Positions 1 to 9,266 are shown, counted from the first letter of the stretch. The stretch is DNA of 64,000 nucleotides from Streptomyces sp. NBC_00285 (GCF_036174265.1 NZ_CP108055.1:1922001-1986000); one strand, 5' to 3'. A program made the numbers and translations. The notes: generated by a model from the letters alone, not told the origin.

Positions 1-43
1 GACTGTACACGGGGCCGCGAAGAGGGTGCAAATCCATGGGGCT

Positions 44-59
44 GGTGGTCTAGACCACT
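44..59. promoter_or_regulatory. DasR-type operator (dre) upstream of crr
   Basis: The core TGGTCTAGACCA at 46-57 is a perfect 12-bp palindrome, and the flanks extend it to a 14-bp perfect palindrome. It matches the known DasR responsive element consensus (ACTGGTCTAGACCACT) at nearly every position. DasR is the GntR-family repressor of GlcNAc uptake and chitin use in Streptomyces and is known to control pts genes. A possible -10, TATCTT at 66-71, lies just downstream, so a bound repressor would sit on the promoter. The site is seen directly; its function is inferred from the consensus. Confidence 0.88.
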
Positions 60-174
60 TAGCGGTATCTTCCATACGGAGCCCGAACTTCATCTGACAT
101 ACGCTGCTGGAAAGCGCCGTCCTAGCCAGGCAGTGACGGCGCATACCCGCAGCTCCACCCCTGGGAGGCTTCCC

Positions 175-624
175 ATGACCACCGTGACGTCCCCTCTTGC
201 AGGACGCGCCATCGGACTGGCCGCCGTGCCGGATCCGGTCTTCTCCGGGGCCATGGTCGGCCCGGGTACGGCGATCGATCCCGTACGTGAGCCCTCCGAG
301 GCCGTCGCGCCCGTGGACGGAGTGATCGTCTCTCTGCACCCGCACGCGTTCGTCGTCGTGGACGAAGAGGGGCACGGCGTGCTCGTCCACCTCGGGATCG
401 ACACCGTTCAGTTGAACGGCGAGGGATTCGAGCTGCTGGTGAACAAAGGCGACACCGTCACACGCGGGCAGGCTGTCGTGCGCTGGAACCCGGCTGCCGT
501 CGAGGCCGCCGGCAAGTCCGCCGTGTGCCCGGTCGTGGCGCTGGAGGCCACGGCCGAGGCGCTCTCCGAACTGCGTGACGACGGCGACGTGAAGGCCGGC
601 GACAGTCTCTTCGCCTGGAAGTGA
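175..624 (+). CDS. crr: PTS system glucose-type IIA component (IIA-Crr)
   Basis: Soluble IIA domain of the phosphotransferase system, 149 aa, which relays phosphate from HPr to sugar-specific IIB domains. The phosphorylatable histidine lies in the signature LVHLGIDTV, and the partner histidine is in LHPHAFVVV. The ATG at 175 is preferred over the in-frame GTG at 133 because GGGAGG sits just upstream. It lies 82 bp before ptsI on the same strand, so the two are probably co-transcribed. In S. coelicolor the homologous pair serves GlcNAc uptake under DasR control, and a DasR site lies about 115 bp upstream here. Confidence 0.95.
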   Translation: MTTVTSPLAGRAIGLAAVPDPVFSGAMVGPGTAIDPVREPSEAVAPVDGVIVSLHPHAFVVVDEEGHGVLVHLGIDTVQLNGEGFELLVNKGDTVTRGQAVVRWNPAAVEAAGKSAVCPVVALEATAEALSELRDDGDVKAGDSLFAWK

Positions 625-628
625 CGTC

Positions 629-652
629 ACCTACCGTCGGGAGACGGTAGGT
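629..652 (+). terminator. hairpin between crr and ptsI
   Basis: A perfect 10-bp stem, ACCTACCGTC (629-638) against GACGGTAGGT (643-652), with loop GGGA. No T tract follows. It begins five bases after the crr stop codon and could be a partial terminator, a processing site or a 3' stabiliser that sets the crr:ptsI ratio. The structure is seen; the role is inferred. Confidence 0.55.
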
Positions 653-706
653 AGGGATGACAACCACCGCGGCGGCGGGACCCGCCGCACTATCGGAGAC
701 GGTGAG

Positions 707-2377
707 ATGGAGACAACGCTGCGAGGCGTCGGCGTGAGCCACGGTGTGGCGATCGGCGAGGTTCGGCACATGGGAACGGCGGTGCTGGAGCCGCCTGCCA
801 AGCAGATTCCGGCGGAAGACGCGGAGCGCGAACAGGGACGCGCTCGCAAGGCCGTGGATGCCGTGGCAGCCGACCTGATGGCGCGCGGCAATCTGGCCGG
901 GGGTGAAGCCCAGGCGGTGCTCGAGGCGCAGGCCATGATGGCGCAGGACCCGGAGCTGATGGCGGACGTGGACCGGCGGATCGCCGTCGGCAGCACTGCT
1001 GAGCGTGCCGTTTACGACGCGTTCGCCGCGTACCGCGAGCTGCTGGCCGCTGCCGGTGAGTACCTCGCCGGACGCGTGGCCGATCTCGACGACGTGCGGA
1101 ATCGTATCGTCGCCCGTCTGCTGGGCGTGCCCATGCCGGGCGTGCCGGACAGTGACGAGCCGTATGTTCTGGTGGCGCGCGATCTCGCGCCCGCCGACAC
1201 CGCTCTGCTGGATCCGACGCTCGTTCTGGGCTTTGTGACCGAGGAGGGTGGCCCGACCAGTCATAGCGCGATTCTGGCGCGGGCACTCGGTGTGCCGGCC
1301 GTTGTGGCGCTGCCGGGTGCCGGTGAGCTCACGGAGGGCACGGTGATCGCCGTCGATGGAAGCACCGGCGACGTTTTCGTGAACCCGAGCGACGAGAAGA
1401 AGGCCGAGTTGGAGGCCGCGGCCGCCCAACGGAAGGCTGCGCTCGCCGCGTCGACCGGTCCGGGGGCCACCGCCGACGGCCACAGGGTGCCGCTGCTGGC
1501 CAATGTCGGCGGTCCGGCTGACGTGCCTGCCGCGGTCGAGGCCGGAGCCGAGGGTGTCGGTCTCTTCCGTACCGAGTTCCTCTTCCTCGACGACAGCAAG
1601 AACGCACCGTCCGAGGAGAAGCAGGTCGAGGCCTACCGGCAGGTGCTCGAAGCCTTCCCGGAGGGGCGTGTTGTCGTTCGTGTACTGGACGCCGGCGCGG
1701 ACAAGCCCTTGGACTTCCTGACGCCTTCCGACGAGCCGAACCCGGCGCTCGGCGTGCGTGGTCTGCGGACGCTGCTCGACCACCCGGAGGTACTGCGCAC
1801 ACAACTGACGGCGCTCGCCAGGGCCGTTGAGGGGCTGCCGGTCCACCTCGATGTCATGGCCCCGATGGTGGCGGACCGTGCCGATGCCAAGGCGTTCGCC
1901 GATGCATGTCGTGCGGCGGGGCTGCGAGCGAAGTTCGGCGCGATGGTGGAGATTCCCTCGGCCGCCCTGCGGGCGCGGTCGATTCTGCAGGAAGTCGAGT
2001 TCCTGTCGTTGGGGACCAATGACCTCGCTCAGTACACCTTCGCCGCCGACCGTCAGGTGGGTGCGGTGTCCCGCCTTCAGGATCCGTGGCAGCCTGCTCT
2101 GCTCGACCTCGTCGCGCTGTCAGCGGAGGCGGCGAAGGCCGAGGGCAAGAGCTGTGGTGTCTGTGGCGAGGCGGCCTCCGACCCGCTGCTCGCCTGTGTA
2201 CTGACCGGTCTCGGAGTCACCTCCCTTTCCATGGGTTCCGCGTCCCTTCCTTATGTCCGGGGGACCCTGGCGAAGTACACCCTGGCGCAGTGTGAGCGTG
2301 CGGCCGCGGCCGCACGGGCGGCCGACAGCGCCGAAGAGGCGCGCGAGGCGGCTCAGGCGGTGCTGTCCGGCGAGTAA
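707..2377 (+). CDS. ptsI: PTS enzyme I (phosphoenolpyruvate-protein phosphotransferase)
   Basis: 556 aa, the normal length for enzyme I. It transfers phosphate from PEP to HPr, the first step of all PTS uptake. The active-site histidine lies in GGPTSHSAI (about residue 186). PEP-binding signatures follow: GVGLFRTEFLFL, LGTNDLAQYTFAADR and CGVCGEAASDP, which carries the catalytic cysteine. The ATG at 707 has GGAGAC seven bases upstream. It is downstream of crr and separated from it by a hairpin. HPr is not encoded in this window, as is usual for Streptomyces. Confidence 0.97.
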   Translation: METTLRGVGVSHGVAIGEVRHMGTAVLEPPAKQIPAEDAEREQGRARKAVDAVAADLMARGNLAGGEAQAVLEAQAMMAQDPELMADVDRRIAVGSTAERAVYDAFAAYRELLAAAGEYLAGRVADLDDVRNRIVARLLGVPMPGVPDSDEPYVLVARDLAPADTALLDPTLVLGFVTEEGGPTSHSAILARALGVPAVVALPGAGELTEGTVIAVDGSTGDVFVNPSDEKKAELEAAAAQRKAALAASTGPGATADGHRVPLLANVGGPADVPAAVEAGAEGVGLFRTEFLFLDDSKNAPSEEKQVEAYRQVLEAFPEGRVVVRVLDAGADKPLDFLTPSDEPNPALGVRGLRTLLDHPEVLRTQLTALARAVEGLPVHLDVMAPMVADRADAKAFADACRAAGLRAKFGAMVEIPSAALRARSILQEVEFLSLGTNDLAQYTFAADRQVGAVSRLQDPWQPALLDLVALSAEAAKAEGKSCGVCGEAASDPLLACVLTGLGVTSLSMGSASLPYVRGTLAKYTLAQCERAAAAARAADSAEEAREAAQAVLSGE

Positions 2378-2405
2378 CCGCACGGCACCGGTATGACTGT
2401 TCCGG

Positions 2406-2436
2406 GAGGGCGCCTCACCTGTGGTGGGGCGCCCTC
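2406..2436 (+). terminator. terminator after ptsI
   Basis: A 14-bp stem with one G-U pair (2406-2419 with 2423-2436) around a 3-nt loop. It sits between ptsI and the convergent gene at 2444, so it may stop transcription from both sides. There is no U tract, which is common for Streptomyces terminators. Confidence 0.65.
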
Positions 2437-2443
2437 TAGGTGT

Positions 2444-3337
2444 TCAGTGGCTGTGACGCAGTGTCTGCCCTTCCGGGCCGAGGTCGGGTGGGACGCAGTA
2501 GTCGACGTCCGATTCCGGGGAGATCAGGTCGCCGGAGTCGACGTCGGTGCAGTAGGCGTCGAAGACTTCTCCGGCTGTGAGGGGTTCGAGGCCGTCACCG
2601 CGCAGGCGCCAGCCGTAGATGCGGTCGGTGGTTCCCTGGGCAGTGGTGCGCATGACGAGTCCACCTGGGCTCTGGTTGGCGATGCCCAGGGCGAGGACGG
2701 TGGTGAATTCGAGGGCTTCGGCCTCGTCGAGTTGTACGGCTCCCCCGGCGTTCTCGTCGGAGTGGAGAACGGCGACGAGGGTTTCCGGAGTACTGGTGAT
2801 GCTGCACACGAGATGGTGTGTGCCCGGCCGGGCTGTGTCCAGGATCTGGACGAGAAGGTGGGAGGCCCGGGTGAAGGCCGCGCGGCCGAGGTCCTCACCA
2901 CAGGAACCACAGGCACCGAGTCGGGCGAGGAGTGTCGTCGCGTACTCCCAGGTGGCCTGGCGGACAGCCTCGTCCACGAGGGCGGGCACCAGGTCGGTCA
3001 GGGGCTGGCCCTCGTAAGGGAGCGCCGGTCCGGTGTTGGCGAGTTCCGCGGTAAAACGTGTGCGACTCGACGGGATGTCCGGGTTGAGGCCCGTGGCCTC
3101 GCAGAACTCGGCGTACTCCAGGGGGTCGAAGAGGGCCACTGTCGTGTGGCCGCCCTGCGAGGCGCGGGTCTTCAGGAGGTCTTCGACCTGTTTCAGGTAG
3201 GTCGCGTGGTCAGCGAAGGTGAAGCTGCGGTAGCGCCGCATGGCGCGGAAGTCGTGTTCGTCGGTGAGCAGGCCGATGGTGCCGGCGATTTCGCGGCGCA
3301 GCGCGCGTCGCATCGTCTGGTGGGCGGTGTGCGCCAT
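2444..3337 (-). CDS. hypothetical protein, 297 aa
   Basis: No family is recognised. The ATG at 3337 is chosen over an upstream in-frame start because GGGGG lies a few bases before it. The protein is predicted soluble, with a basic N-terminus (MAHTAHQTMRRALRRE) and a two-cysteine motif, CGSCGED, in the middle that could bind metal or be chance. No signal peptide or membrane segment is visible. It is convergent with ptsI and lies beside two decayed genes, so it may belong to an accessory patch inserted into conserved chromosome. No function is assigned. Confidence 0.75.
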   Translation of the reverse strand: MAHTAHQTMRRALRREIAGTIGLLTDEHDFRAMRRYRSFTFADHATYLKQVEDLLKTRASQGGHTTVALFDPLEYAEFCEATGLNPDIPSSRTRFTAELANTGPALPYEGQPLTDLVPALVDEAVRQATWEYATTLLARLGACGSCGEDLGRAAFTRASHLLVQILDTARPGTHHLVCSITSTPETLVAVLHSDENAGGAVQLDEAEALEFTTVLALGIANQSPGGLVMRTTAQGTTDRIYGWRLRGDGLEPLTAGEVFDAYCTDVDSGDLISPESDVDYCVPPDLGPEGQTLRHSH

Positions 3338-3359
3338 GTTTCCCCCTGCGTGCAGTCGA

Positions 3360-4080
3360 TCAATGCTCACTCACAGTAATCGGCGGCACTGACAACGGGG
3401 GTGTGCCGAGACGTACGCGGACCAGCTGGTGCTGGACTGCGCAGGTCAGAGCGATCAGTGTGCCGAACGTGAGCCATCCCGCCGGGCCGGTGTCGAGGGC
3501 GAGGGCGAGGGCGAGGGCGAGGGCGACGGAGAGTTCCCACGAGACGGTGGCGTGAAGCATCTCGGCCGTGGTGAAGGCGGCCGCCGTGGTGGTGCCGAAT
3601 CGGGCGAGCGGGATCTGGAGGGCCACGACCATGACGTTGTTGAGGACCATGAGGAGGGGCGCCAGTCCGTGCGGTGCGTTGCTCGCGTGTGCGATCCGCA
3701 GAGGCAGTCCGACTTTGAACATGGCGTCGTCGAGGAAGAGAACCGCTTCGGTGGCGACGTATGCGAGGTAGGTGCGGTCGCGCCAGGGGTTGGCCGGCCG
3801 GGTCATGGGAGCCGCGTGCTTCGAGCCGGTGACGGTGCGGGAAGGAGCCTGTGGCTCGCCGCATCGCAGGGTGAGGAGGGCCGAGGCGACGAAGGACAGG
3901 GCGTCACCGGCGAGAAGCCACTGACAGGCGGCGGTCGTCCCGATCGTCAGGGCCGCCGCGGCGGCGAGACCGCCGATCGCCCAGCCCGCGTTCGCGATGG
4001 TCTGGTGGAAGCCTGGTAGCGGACGCGGTCCGGGCCTGCCACCCGGGCGGCGTAGAGGTTGGTGAGGACGGCCTAGGAGG
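3360..4080 (-). pseudogene. decayed MFS transporter, C-terminal part
   Basis: Hydrophobic, MFS-like sequence reads clearly from about 4010 down to 3360 (for example HQTIANAGWAIGGLAAAAAL, then several membrane segments). Upstream the same protein continues in another frame as SxAVLTNLYAARVAGPDRVRYQ, where x is an in-frame TAG near 4075. A one-base loss near 4018-4020 separates the two parts. The N-terminal half, with the first membrane segments, is absent. The reading frame is therefore broken by a nonsense codon, a frameshift and truncation. The tract 3490-3525 is a run of near-perfect GAGGGC hexamers, which may reflect slippage. Confidence 0.8.
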
Positions 4081-4087
4081 CGAGGGC

Positions 4088-4604
4088 CAGAATCCGTACG
4101 GTGGTGGCTGCTCCGTCGAGCGCCGGGACGCGCTGTTGGATGTGCTCCGGGACCGTCCTGAGGTGCTGGTCGTAGAGAACGATCACGCCTCTGCGGACTC
4201 TCACCGGCGGCGGGTTGCGGCGCTGGGTGCATGTGCGCACGGTGAGCAAGTTCCTGGGGACGGACCTGCGGTGGGCGGCCGCCGCGTGTGATCCGATCAC
4301 GGTGGACCGGCACGACGGGCGGCTGCTGCTGACCTCGGCTGAGTCAGTCATCTGCTCCCGGAGACGGTGTACGGGCTCCTCACCGACGAAGGTACGCGCG
4401 CGTTGGTGGCTCGCGCCGAGAGCGTCCGGGACGAGTCGGCCGTGGTGAACGGGCTGTGCTCGTACGGCTGGTGGGTCGCGGCCGGGGCCCGGTTCCGGCT
4501 GTCGTCCGGTCCGGGGGTGCGGATCACCGTCGCCGAGCTCGAACCGGCCGACGCGGTGCGGCCGGCCTCGGTCCGAGGCCACCTACGGTGGTTGACCCGC
4601 CGGG
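4088..4604 (+). pseudogene. decayed MocR-type (GntR/aminotransferase) regulator, C-terminal part
   Basis: Pieces of the PLP aminotransferase domain of a MocR-family regulator read on the plus strand in more than one frame: QNPYGG (4088 on), then ERRDALLDVLRDRPEVLVVE with NDH, then VRTVSKFLGTDLRWAA around the PLP-lysine region, then YGLLTDEGTRALVA and GWWVAAGARFRLSSGPGVRI at the C-terminus. Frameshifts fall between about 4190 and 4220 and between 4320 and 4350. The N-terminal winged helix and the first half of the fold are missing. It abuts the decayed MFS gene head to head and runs to the stop codon of the next gene. Confidence 0.75.
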
Positions 4605-6572
4605 TCAGGCGCGCTTGCGGGCCAGGTCCTCGTAGAAGTGGAGCAGGTCGAGATTGTCGATGGAGCCGGGGTTGACCGCCTTGTCCAGGGGCGTGCCCTG
4701 GAGGAGTCGCTTCACGGGGACCTCGATGCGCTTCCCGGTGAGGGTGTGCGGGATGCCGGGCACCTCGATGACCTCGTCGGGGATGTGGCGCGGTGAGAGG
4801 TTTTCGCGGATGGTCCGCTTGATGCGGTCCAGAAGTGCCTGGTCGAGGACGGCTCCCGGGACGAGATGCACGAAGAGGGGCATCCAGTAGCCTCCGTCGG
4901 GCTGTTCGATGCCGATGACCAGTGTTTCCCTGATCTCGGGGAGCCGCTCCACGGCCTCGTAGATGTCGGCTGAGCCCATGCGGACGCCCTGCCGGTTGAG
5001 CGTCGAGTCGGAGCGGCCGTGGATGACGACGGAGCCGCGCGAGGTGATGGTGATCCAGTCGCCGTGGCGCCACACTCCGGGATAGGTGTCGAAGTAACTG
5101 TCGTGATAGCGGCTGCCGTCGGGGTCGTTCCAGAAGTGGATCGGCATCGACGGCATGGGGTTGGCGACGACGAGCTCGCCGACCTCGTCCGTCAGGGGTG
5201 CGCCGCTGGGATCCCAGGACTGCAGGTCGGTTCCGAGACCGGCGGCCTGGAGCTCACCGATGTACACGGGCAGTGTCGGTACGGCTCCGGCGAAGCAGGA
5301 GCACACGTCCGTGCCACCGCTGACGGAGGCGATCCACAGGTCCTCACGGACCTCGTCGTGCAGCCAGCGGAACCCGTCGGGCGGGAGCGGTGAGCCGGTG
5401 GTGGCCACGCAGCGCACCGCGGAGAGGTCGAAGTCGCGTCCTGGGTGCACGTCGGCCTTGCGGCAGGCCATGACGTACGCGGCCGAGGTGCCGTAGAGGG
5501 TGGCGCCCGTGCGTTCGGCGACCCGCCACTGGGCGCCGGTGTCGGGATAGCCGGGGCTGCCGTCGTACAGGACGACGGTCGTGCCGGTGAGGAGGCCGGA
5601 GACGAGGAAGTTCCACATCATCCAGCCTGTGGAGGTGTACCAGAAGAAGCGGTCCTCGGGACCCAGGTCGCAGTGCAGGCCGAGCTGCTTGAGGTGCTCG
5701 ACGAGGATGCCGCCCTGGGACTGGACGATGGCCTTGGGCAGGCCCGTCGTGCCGGAGGAGTAGAGCACCCACAGCGGGTGGGCGAAAGGCACCTGCTCGA
5801 AGACCGGCTCGGTGTCCGCGTTCGTCAGGGCGGACCACTCCAGGGCTCCTTCGGGAGCCTCGGTACCCAGCAGCGGGATGTGGACGACGGCACGGAGGGA
5901 GGGGAGTTCGCCGCGGAGTTCGGCGACTGTCTCCCGGCGGTCGTGCTCCTTGCCGCCGTAGCGGTACCCGTCGACGGTGAACAGGACCACCGGTTCGACC
6001 TGCTGGAAGCGGTCCAGGACGCTGCGGGCACCGAAGTCGGGGGCGCATGACGTCCATACGGCGCCCACGGCGGCCGTGGCGAGGAGTGCGACGACGGCTT
6101 CCGGGATGTTCGGGAGGTAGCCGCTGACGCGGTCTCCCGGACGTACGCCGAGGACCCGCAGCTCGGCGGCCAGGGAGCCGACCTGGCGGCGCAGCTCGGA
6201 CCAGGTCACCGGACGCGGTTCATGGGTCTCGTCGACGTACAGGAGGGCGGGTTCGTCGGCGCGGGTCGCGGCCGCGCGCAGGGCGTGCTCGGCGTAGTTG
6301 AGGGTGGCGCCCGGGAACCATTCGGCGCCCGGCATCGAGCGCTCGCCCAGCACGCGCGCGTAGGGCGTCGAGAACCGTACGTGGAACCACTGCGTGACCG
6401 CTGCCCAGAACTCCTCCAGCTCGTCCACGGACCAGCGGTGGAGAGCCTCGTAGCCGCCCTCGGCCGGGGCACCGTGGTGTTCGGCCGCCCATGCCTGGAA
6501 CCGGGTGACCTGGGCCCGGGCGATGCGCTGCGGATCCGGCTGCCAGAGCGGCTGGGGGTTCACGGTCGACAT
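4605..6572 (-). CDS. aacS: acetoacetate-CoA ligase (acetoacetyl-CoA synthetase)
   Basis: 655 aa, the normal size for this ANL-superfamily enzyme. It activates acetoacetate to acetoacetyl-CoA with ATP, feeding ketone bodies into lipid or polyketide metabolism. The AMP-binding signature LYSSGTTGLPKAIVQ and the motif STGWMMWNFLVSGLL are typical of acetoacetyl-CoA synthetase. The N-terminal ACAS_N-like region (ARVLGERSMPGAEWFPGATL) is present, and the C-terminal LTGKRIEVPVKR carries the acylation-step lysine. The start is the ATG at 6572, with GGGAG about 8 bases upstream. It is transcribed away from the GH31 gene. Confidence 0.93.
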   Translation of the reverse strand: MSTVNPQPLWQPDPQRIARAQVTRFQAWAAEHHGAPAEGGYEALHRWSVDELEEFWAAVTQWFHVRFSTPYARVLGERSMPGAEWFPGATLNYAEHALRAAATRADEPALLYVDETHEPRPVTWSELRRQVGSLAAELRVLGVRPGDRVSGYLPNIPEAVVALLATAAVGAVWTSCAPDFGARSVLDRFQQVEPVVLFTVDGYRYGGKEHDRRETVAELRGELPSLRAVVHIPLLGTEAPEGALEWSALTNADTEPVFEQVPFAHPLWVLYSSGTTGLPKAIVQSQGGILVEHLKQLGLHCDLGPEDRFFWYTSTGWMMWNFLVSGLLTGTTVVLYDGSPGYPDTGAQWRVAERTGATLYGTSAAYVMACRKADVHPGRDFDLSAVRCVATTGSPLPPDGFRWLHDEVREDLWIASVSGGTDVCSCFAGAVPTLPVYIGELQAAGLGTDLQSWDPSGAPLTDEVGELVVANPMPSMPIHFWNDPDGSRYHDSYFDTYPGVWRHGDWITITSRGSVVIHGRSDSTLNRQGVRMGSADIYEAVERLPEIRETLVIGIEQPDGGYWMPLFVHLVPGAVLDQALLDRIKRTIRENLSPRHIPDEVIEVPGIPHTLTGKRIEVPVKRLLQGTPLDKAVNPGSIDNLDLLHFYEDLARKRA

Positions 6573-6786
6573 GGGGCGGCTCCCGGGCTGTGCGCGTCGT
6601 GTGCGTCACCCGCGCACGGGCAAGGGGTGTGCGCGTGACGCGGCTGTCAGGGACGATGCCATGTGATCAACTTCTACGCCAGGGTGCGACCCACACAGTC
6701 CGTGTCGTGAAGATGTGGTCCCGGCACAGGTGAACGGCAGTTGAACGGCACGCGCGCGTGGGGCAGTGAGTGACAGGGTGAGCAGC

Positions 6787-9153
6787 ATGAACGGTCGTGA
6801 CCTGGTGCGTTCGGTGAAGGCGGTCGGTTCTGCGGGGGCGCCCCTGGGGTTCCGTACCGTGCGGGCGGCGTGGCGCAGGAGGCGTACCGACGCCGCCGGG
6901 TTGCCGGCCCGCGGGGCCGAGCGCGCACGGGTGCCGGGTCTGGTGCAGAGCGTCGAGCCGGGGCCCGGCGGGGGCGTCATACGGTTCAACCGCTCCGAGC
7001 TGCTGATCACGGTCACGGTGAACGGGGCGGTGTTCTGGGGCTGGGACGGGGCCCGGGCCGAGCCCTCGTACGGCCTCGCGGGTCGTTGCCCGGAGCCTGA
7101 TCCCCGGGCGGTCCTGGAGCCGGACAAGGACGGCGGCTGGCGGGTCGTCGCCGAGCGGGCGACGGTCGTGGTGTCGCGGCACGGCGCGGTCGAGGTGCGT
7201 ACGCCCGGTGGGGTGATGCTGCGCCGGGATCTGCCGCCTCGGTGGTGGGAGCCGGTGGGCGGCGGTGCGGCGCGTTGGATGCAGCGGTCCGAGGTGGCCG
7301 CCGACGCGCGGTTCTTCGGGCTGGGGGGCCGGGCGTCGGGACCGCGGTTGCGGGACGGAACGTATCGGCTGTGGAACACCGACCCCATGCGGGCGTTCGG
7401 GCCTGGCGACGATCCTCTGTACGTCACGATGCCCGTGCAGGTGGTGGTGGCCGACGCAGCCACCCATCTCGTGTTCCACGACACCTCGTGGGACGGCACC
7501 GTGACCCTGCGGGAGGGCGAGGAAGGCGCTGGTTCCGGGCACGACCGGGCGGGGACGTCCGAGCTGCGGGCGGACGGCGGTCCGCTGCGCTGCTGGGTGA
7601 TGGTGGGCACGCCCGCGCGCGTGCTGCTCGGCTGGGCCTCGCTCACCGGTGCGCCCGCGCTGCCTCCGTCGTGGGCGCTCGGCCATCACCACGCGCGCGA
7701 GGTCTTCGGCACCGAGCAGGAGGTGCGGCGCATCGTGGCCGGCTACCAGGAACGCGGTCTGCCGCTCGACGCCGTCCATCTGGGCACCGACCACTACGAC
7801 GGGCACCAGGTGTTCACGGTCGACCAGGAGCGCTTCCCCAAGCTGCCGCAACTGGCCGAGGAACTGCGGCGGGACGGGATCCGGCTGGTGTCGGTCGTCA
7901 CGCCGGCGGTCAAGGCCGGGCCGGGCGGCGCCGTGTACGACGGCGGGGCGGCCGAGGACGTCTTCGTGCGGGACGCGTCCGGGCGGCTCGTGGAGGGGGT
8001 CGTACGCACCGGGGAGGCGGTTTTCCCCGACTTCACGCACGCGCGTGTGCGCGCCTGGTGGGCCCGCCTCTACCAGGAGCGGCTCTCGGCGGGGTTCGCG
8101 GGCTTCTGGCACGACATGAACGAGCCCACCTCGTTCACCGCCTTCGGGGAGTCCACTCTGCCGCGCTCGGCTCGGCACGCGTTGGAGGGCCGGGGCGGCG
8201 ACCACCAGGAGGCGCACAACGTCTACGCGCTGTGCATGGCCCGGGCCGGTTACGAAGGTCTGCGCGCCTTGGTGCCCGATGAGCGGCCCTTCCTGGTCTC
8301 GCGCTCCGGATGGGCCGGCATGCAGCGCTACGGCGGCACCTGGTCCGGTGACGTGGCCACCGGCTGGCCCGGTCTGCGGGCCTCCTTGTCGCTCGTCATG
8401 GGGCTCGGGCTGTGCGGGGTGCCCTACTCGGGGCCCGACGTGGGCGGCTACGACGGGCACCCGTCGCCGGAGCTCTATCTGCGCTGGCTCCAACTGGGCG
8501 CGTACCTGCCGCTGTTCCGCACGCACGCGGGTCCGCGGGCGGGGCGGAGGGAGCCTTGGGAGTTCGGTGCCGAGGTGCTGGAGCACGCGCGCGTGGCGCT
8601 GGTGGAACGCCGGCGGCTGCTGCCGTACTTCATGACTCTCGCGCAACTGGCCCGGCGTACCGGAGCGCCCTATGTACGGCCCCTGTGGTGGTCCGCGCCG
8701 GAGGACCGCGCCCTGCGGGACTGCGAGGACGCCTTCCTCCTGGGTGACTGTCTGCTCGTGGCACCGGTGCTCGATCCGGGCAGCGACCGGCGTGCGGTCC
8801 AGTTGCCGCGGGGCCGCTGGTACGACACGACGACGGAGCAGGCGTACGAAGGGCCGGGGCAGGTGCTCGTCGACGCTCCGCTGTCGCGGATCCCGGTGCT
8901 CGCGCGCGCGGGTGCCGTCATCCCGGTGCGGGGAGACGACGGCGGTCTCGAGCTGGAGGTATGGGCACCCGCCCGCGGGCGGAGCGGGGGCGGGCTGGTC
9001 GTGACGGAGGCGGGCGACGGCTGGGACGAACCCGGGATCGAGCGCTATGCCGCCCGCTGGGAGGGCGGGAAGGTGGTCGTTCGGCTGGAAGGTGAGGACG
9101 GTGTGCGCCGGCCGTCCCACCCGGTGCGGCTGCGCGGGCTCGGAACGAGCTGA
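6787..9153 (+). CDS. glycoside hydrolase family 31 (alpha-glucosidase-like)
   Basis: About 788 aa, cytoplasmic (no signal peptide). It has the GH31 catalytic core: the nucleophile motif GFWHDMNEP, the acid/base region SRSGWAGMQRYGGTWSGD, and GPDVGGYDGHPSPELYLRW. GH31 enzymes release glucose from alpha-glucosides such as maltodextrin or isomaltose. The ATG at 6787 is preferred because AGGGTGAG precedes it closely; in-frame GTGs at 6766 and 6778 are alternatives. The N-terminal about 90 residues form a separate beta-rich part, as usual in GH31. Confidence 0.9.
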   Translation: MNGRDLVRSVKAVGSAGAPLGFRTVRAAWRRRRTDAAGLPARGAERARVPGLVQSVEPGPGGGVIRFNRSELLITVTVNGAVFWGWDGARAEPSYGLAGRCPEPDPRAVLEPDKDGGWRVVAERATVVVSRHGAVEVRTPGGVMLRRDLPPRWWEPVGGGAARWMQRSEVAADARFFGLGGRASGPRLRDGTYRLWNTDPMRAFGPGDDPLYVTMPVQVVVADAATHLVFHDTSWDGTVTLREGEEGAGSGHDRAGTSELRADGGPLRCWVMVGTPARVLLGWASLTGAPALPPSWALGHHHAREVFGTEQEVRRIVAGYQERGLPLDAVHLGTDHYDGHQVFTVDQERFPKLPQLAEELRRDGIRLVSVVTPAVKAGPGGAVYDGGAAEDVFVRDASGRLVEGVVRTGEAVFPDFTHARVRAWWARLYQERLSAGFAGFWHDMNEPTSFTAFGESTLPRSARHALEGRGGDHQEAHNVYALCMARAGYEGLRALVPDERPFLVSRSGWAGMQRYGGTWSGDVATGWPGLRASLSLVMGLGLCGVPYSGPDVGGYDGHPSPELYLRWLQLGAYLPLFRTHAGPRAGRREPWEFGAEVLEHARVALVERRRLLPYFMTLAQLARRTGAPYVRPLWWSAPEDRALRDCEDAFLLGDCLLVAPVLDPGSDRRAVQLPRGRWYDTTTEQAYEGPGQVLVDAPLSRIPVLARAGAVIPVRGDDGGLELEVWAPARGRSGGGLVVTEAGDGWDEPGIERYAARWEGGKVVVRLEGEDGVRRPSHPVRLRGLGTS

Positions 9154-9266
9154 GGCCCTTCTGACGGATCGCCGCGGGAGAAAGCGCGCCGTTCGGTGCG
9201 TGCGATCGGCGTACGGACGGTCATGTGGCGGACCCGCCCGGCCCGTTGCCCCGTGCGGCTGGGGGT

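Noticed and set aside
458..1846. 462-aa open frame antisense to crr and ptsI
   Set aside because: It is a shadow frame: arginine/histidine-rich, low-complexity translation over a clear enzyme gene.
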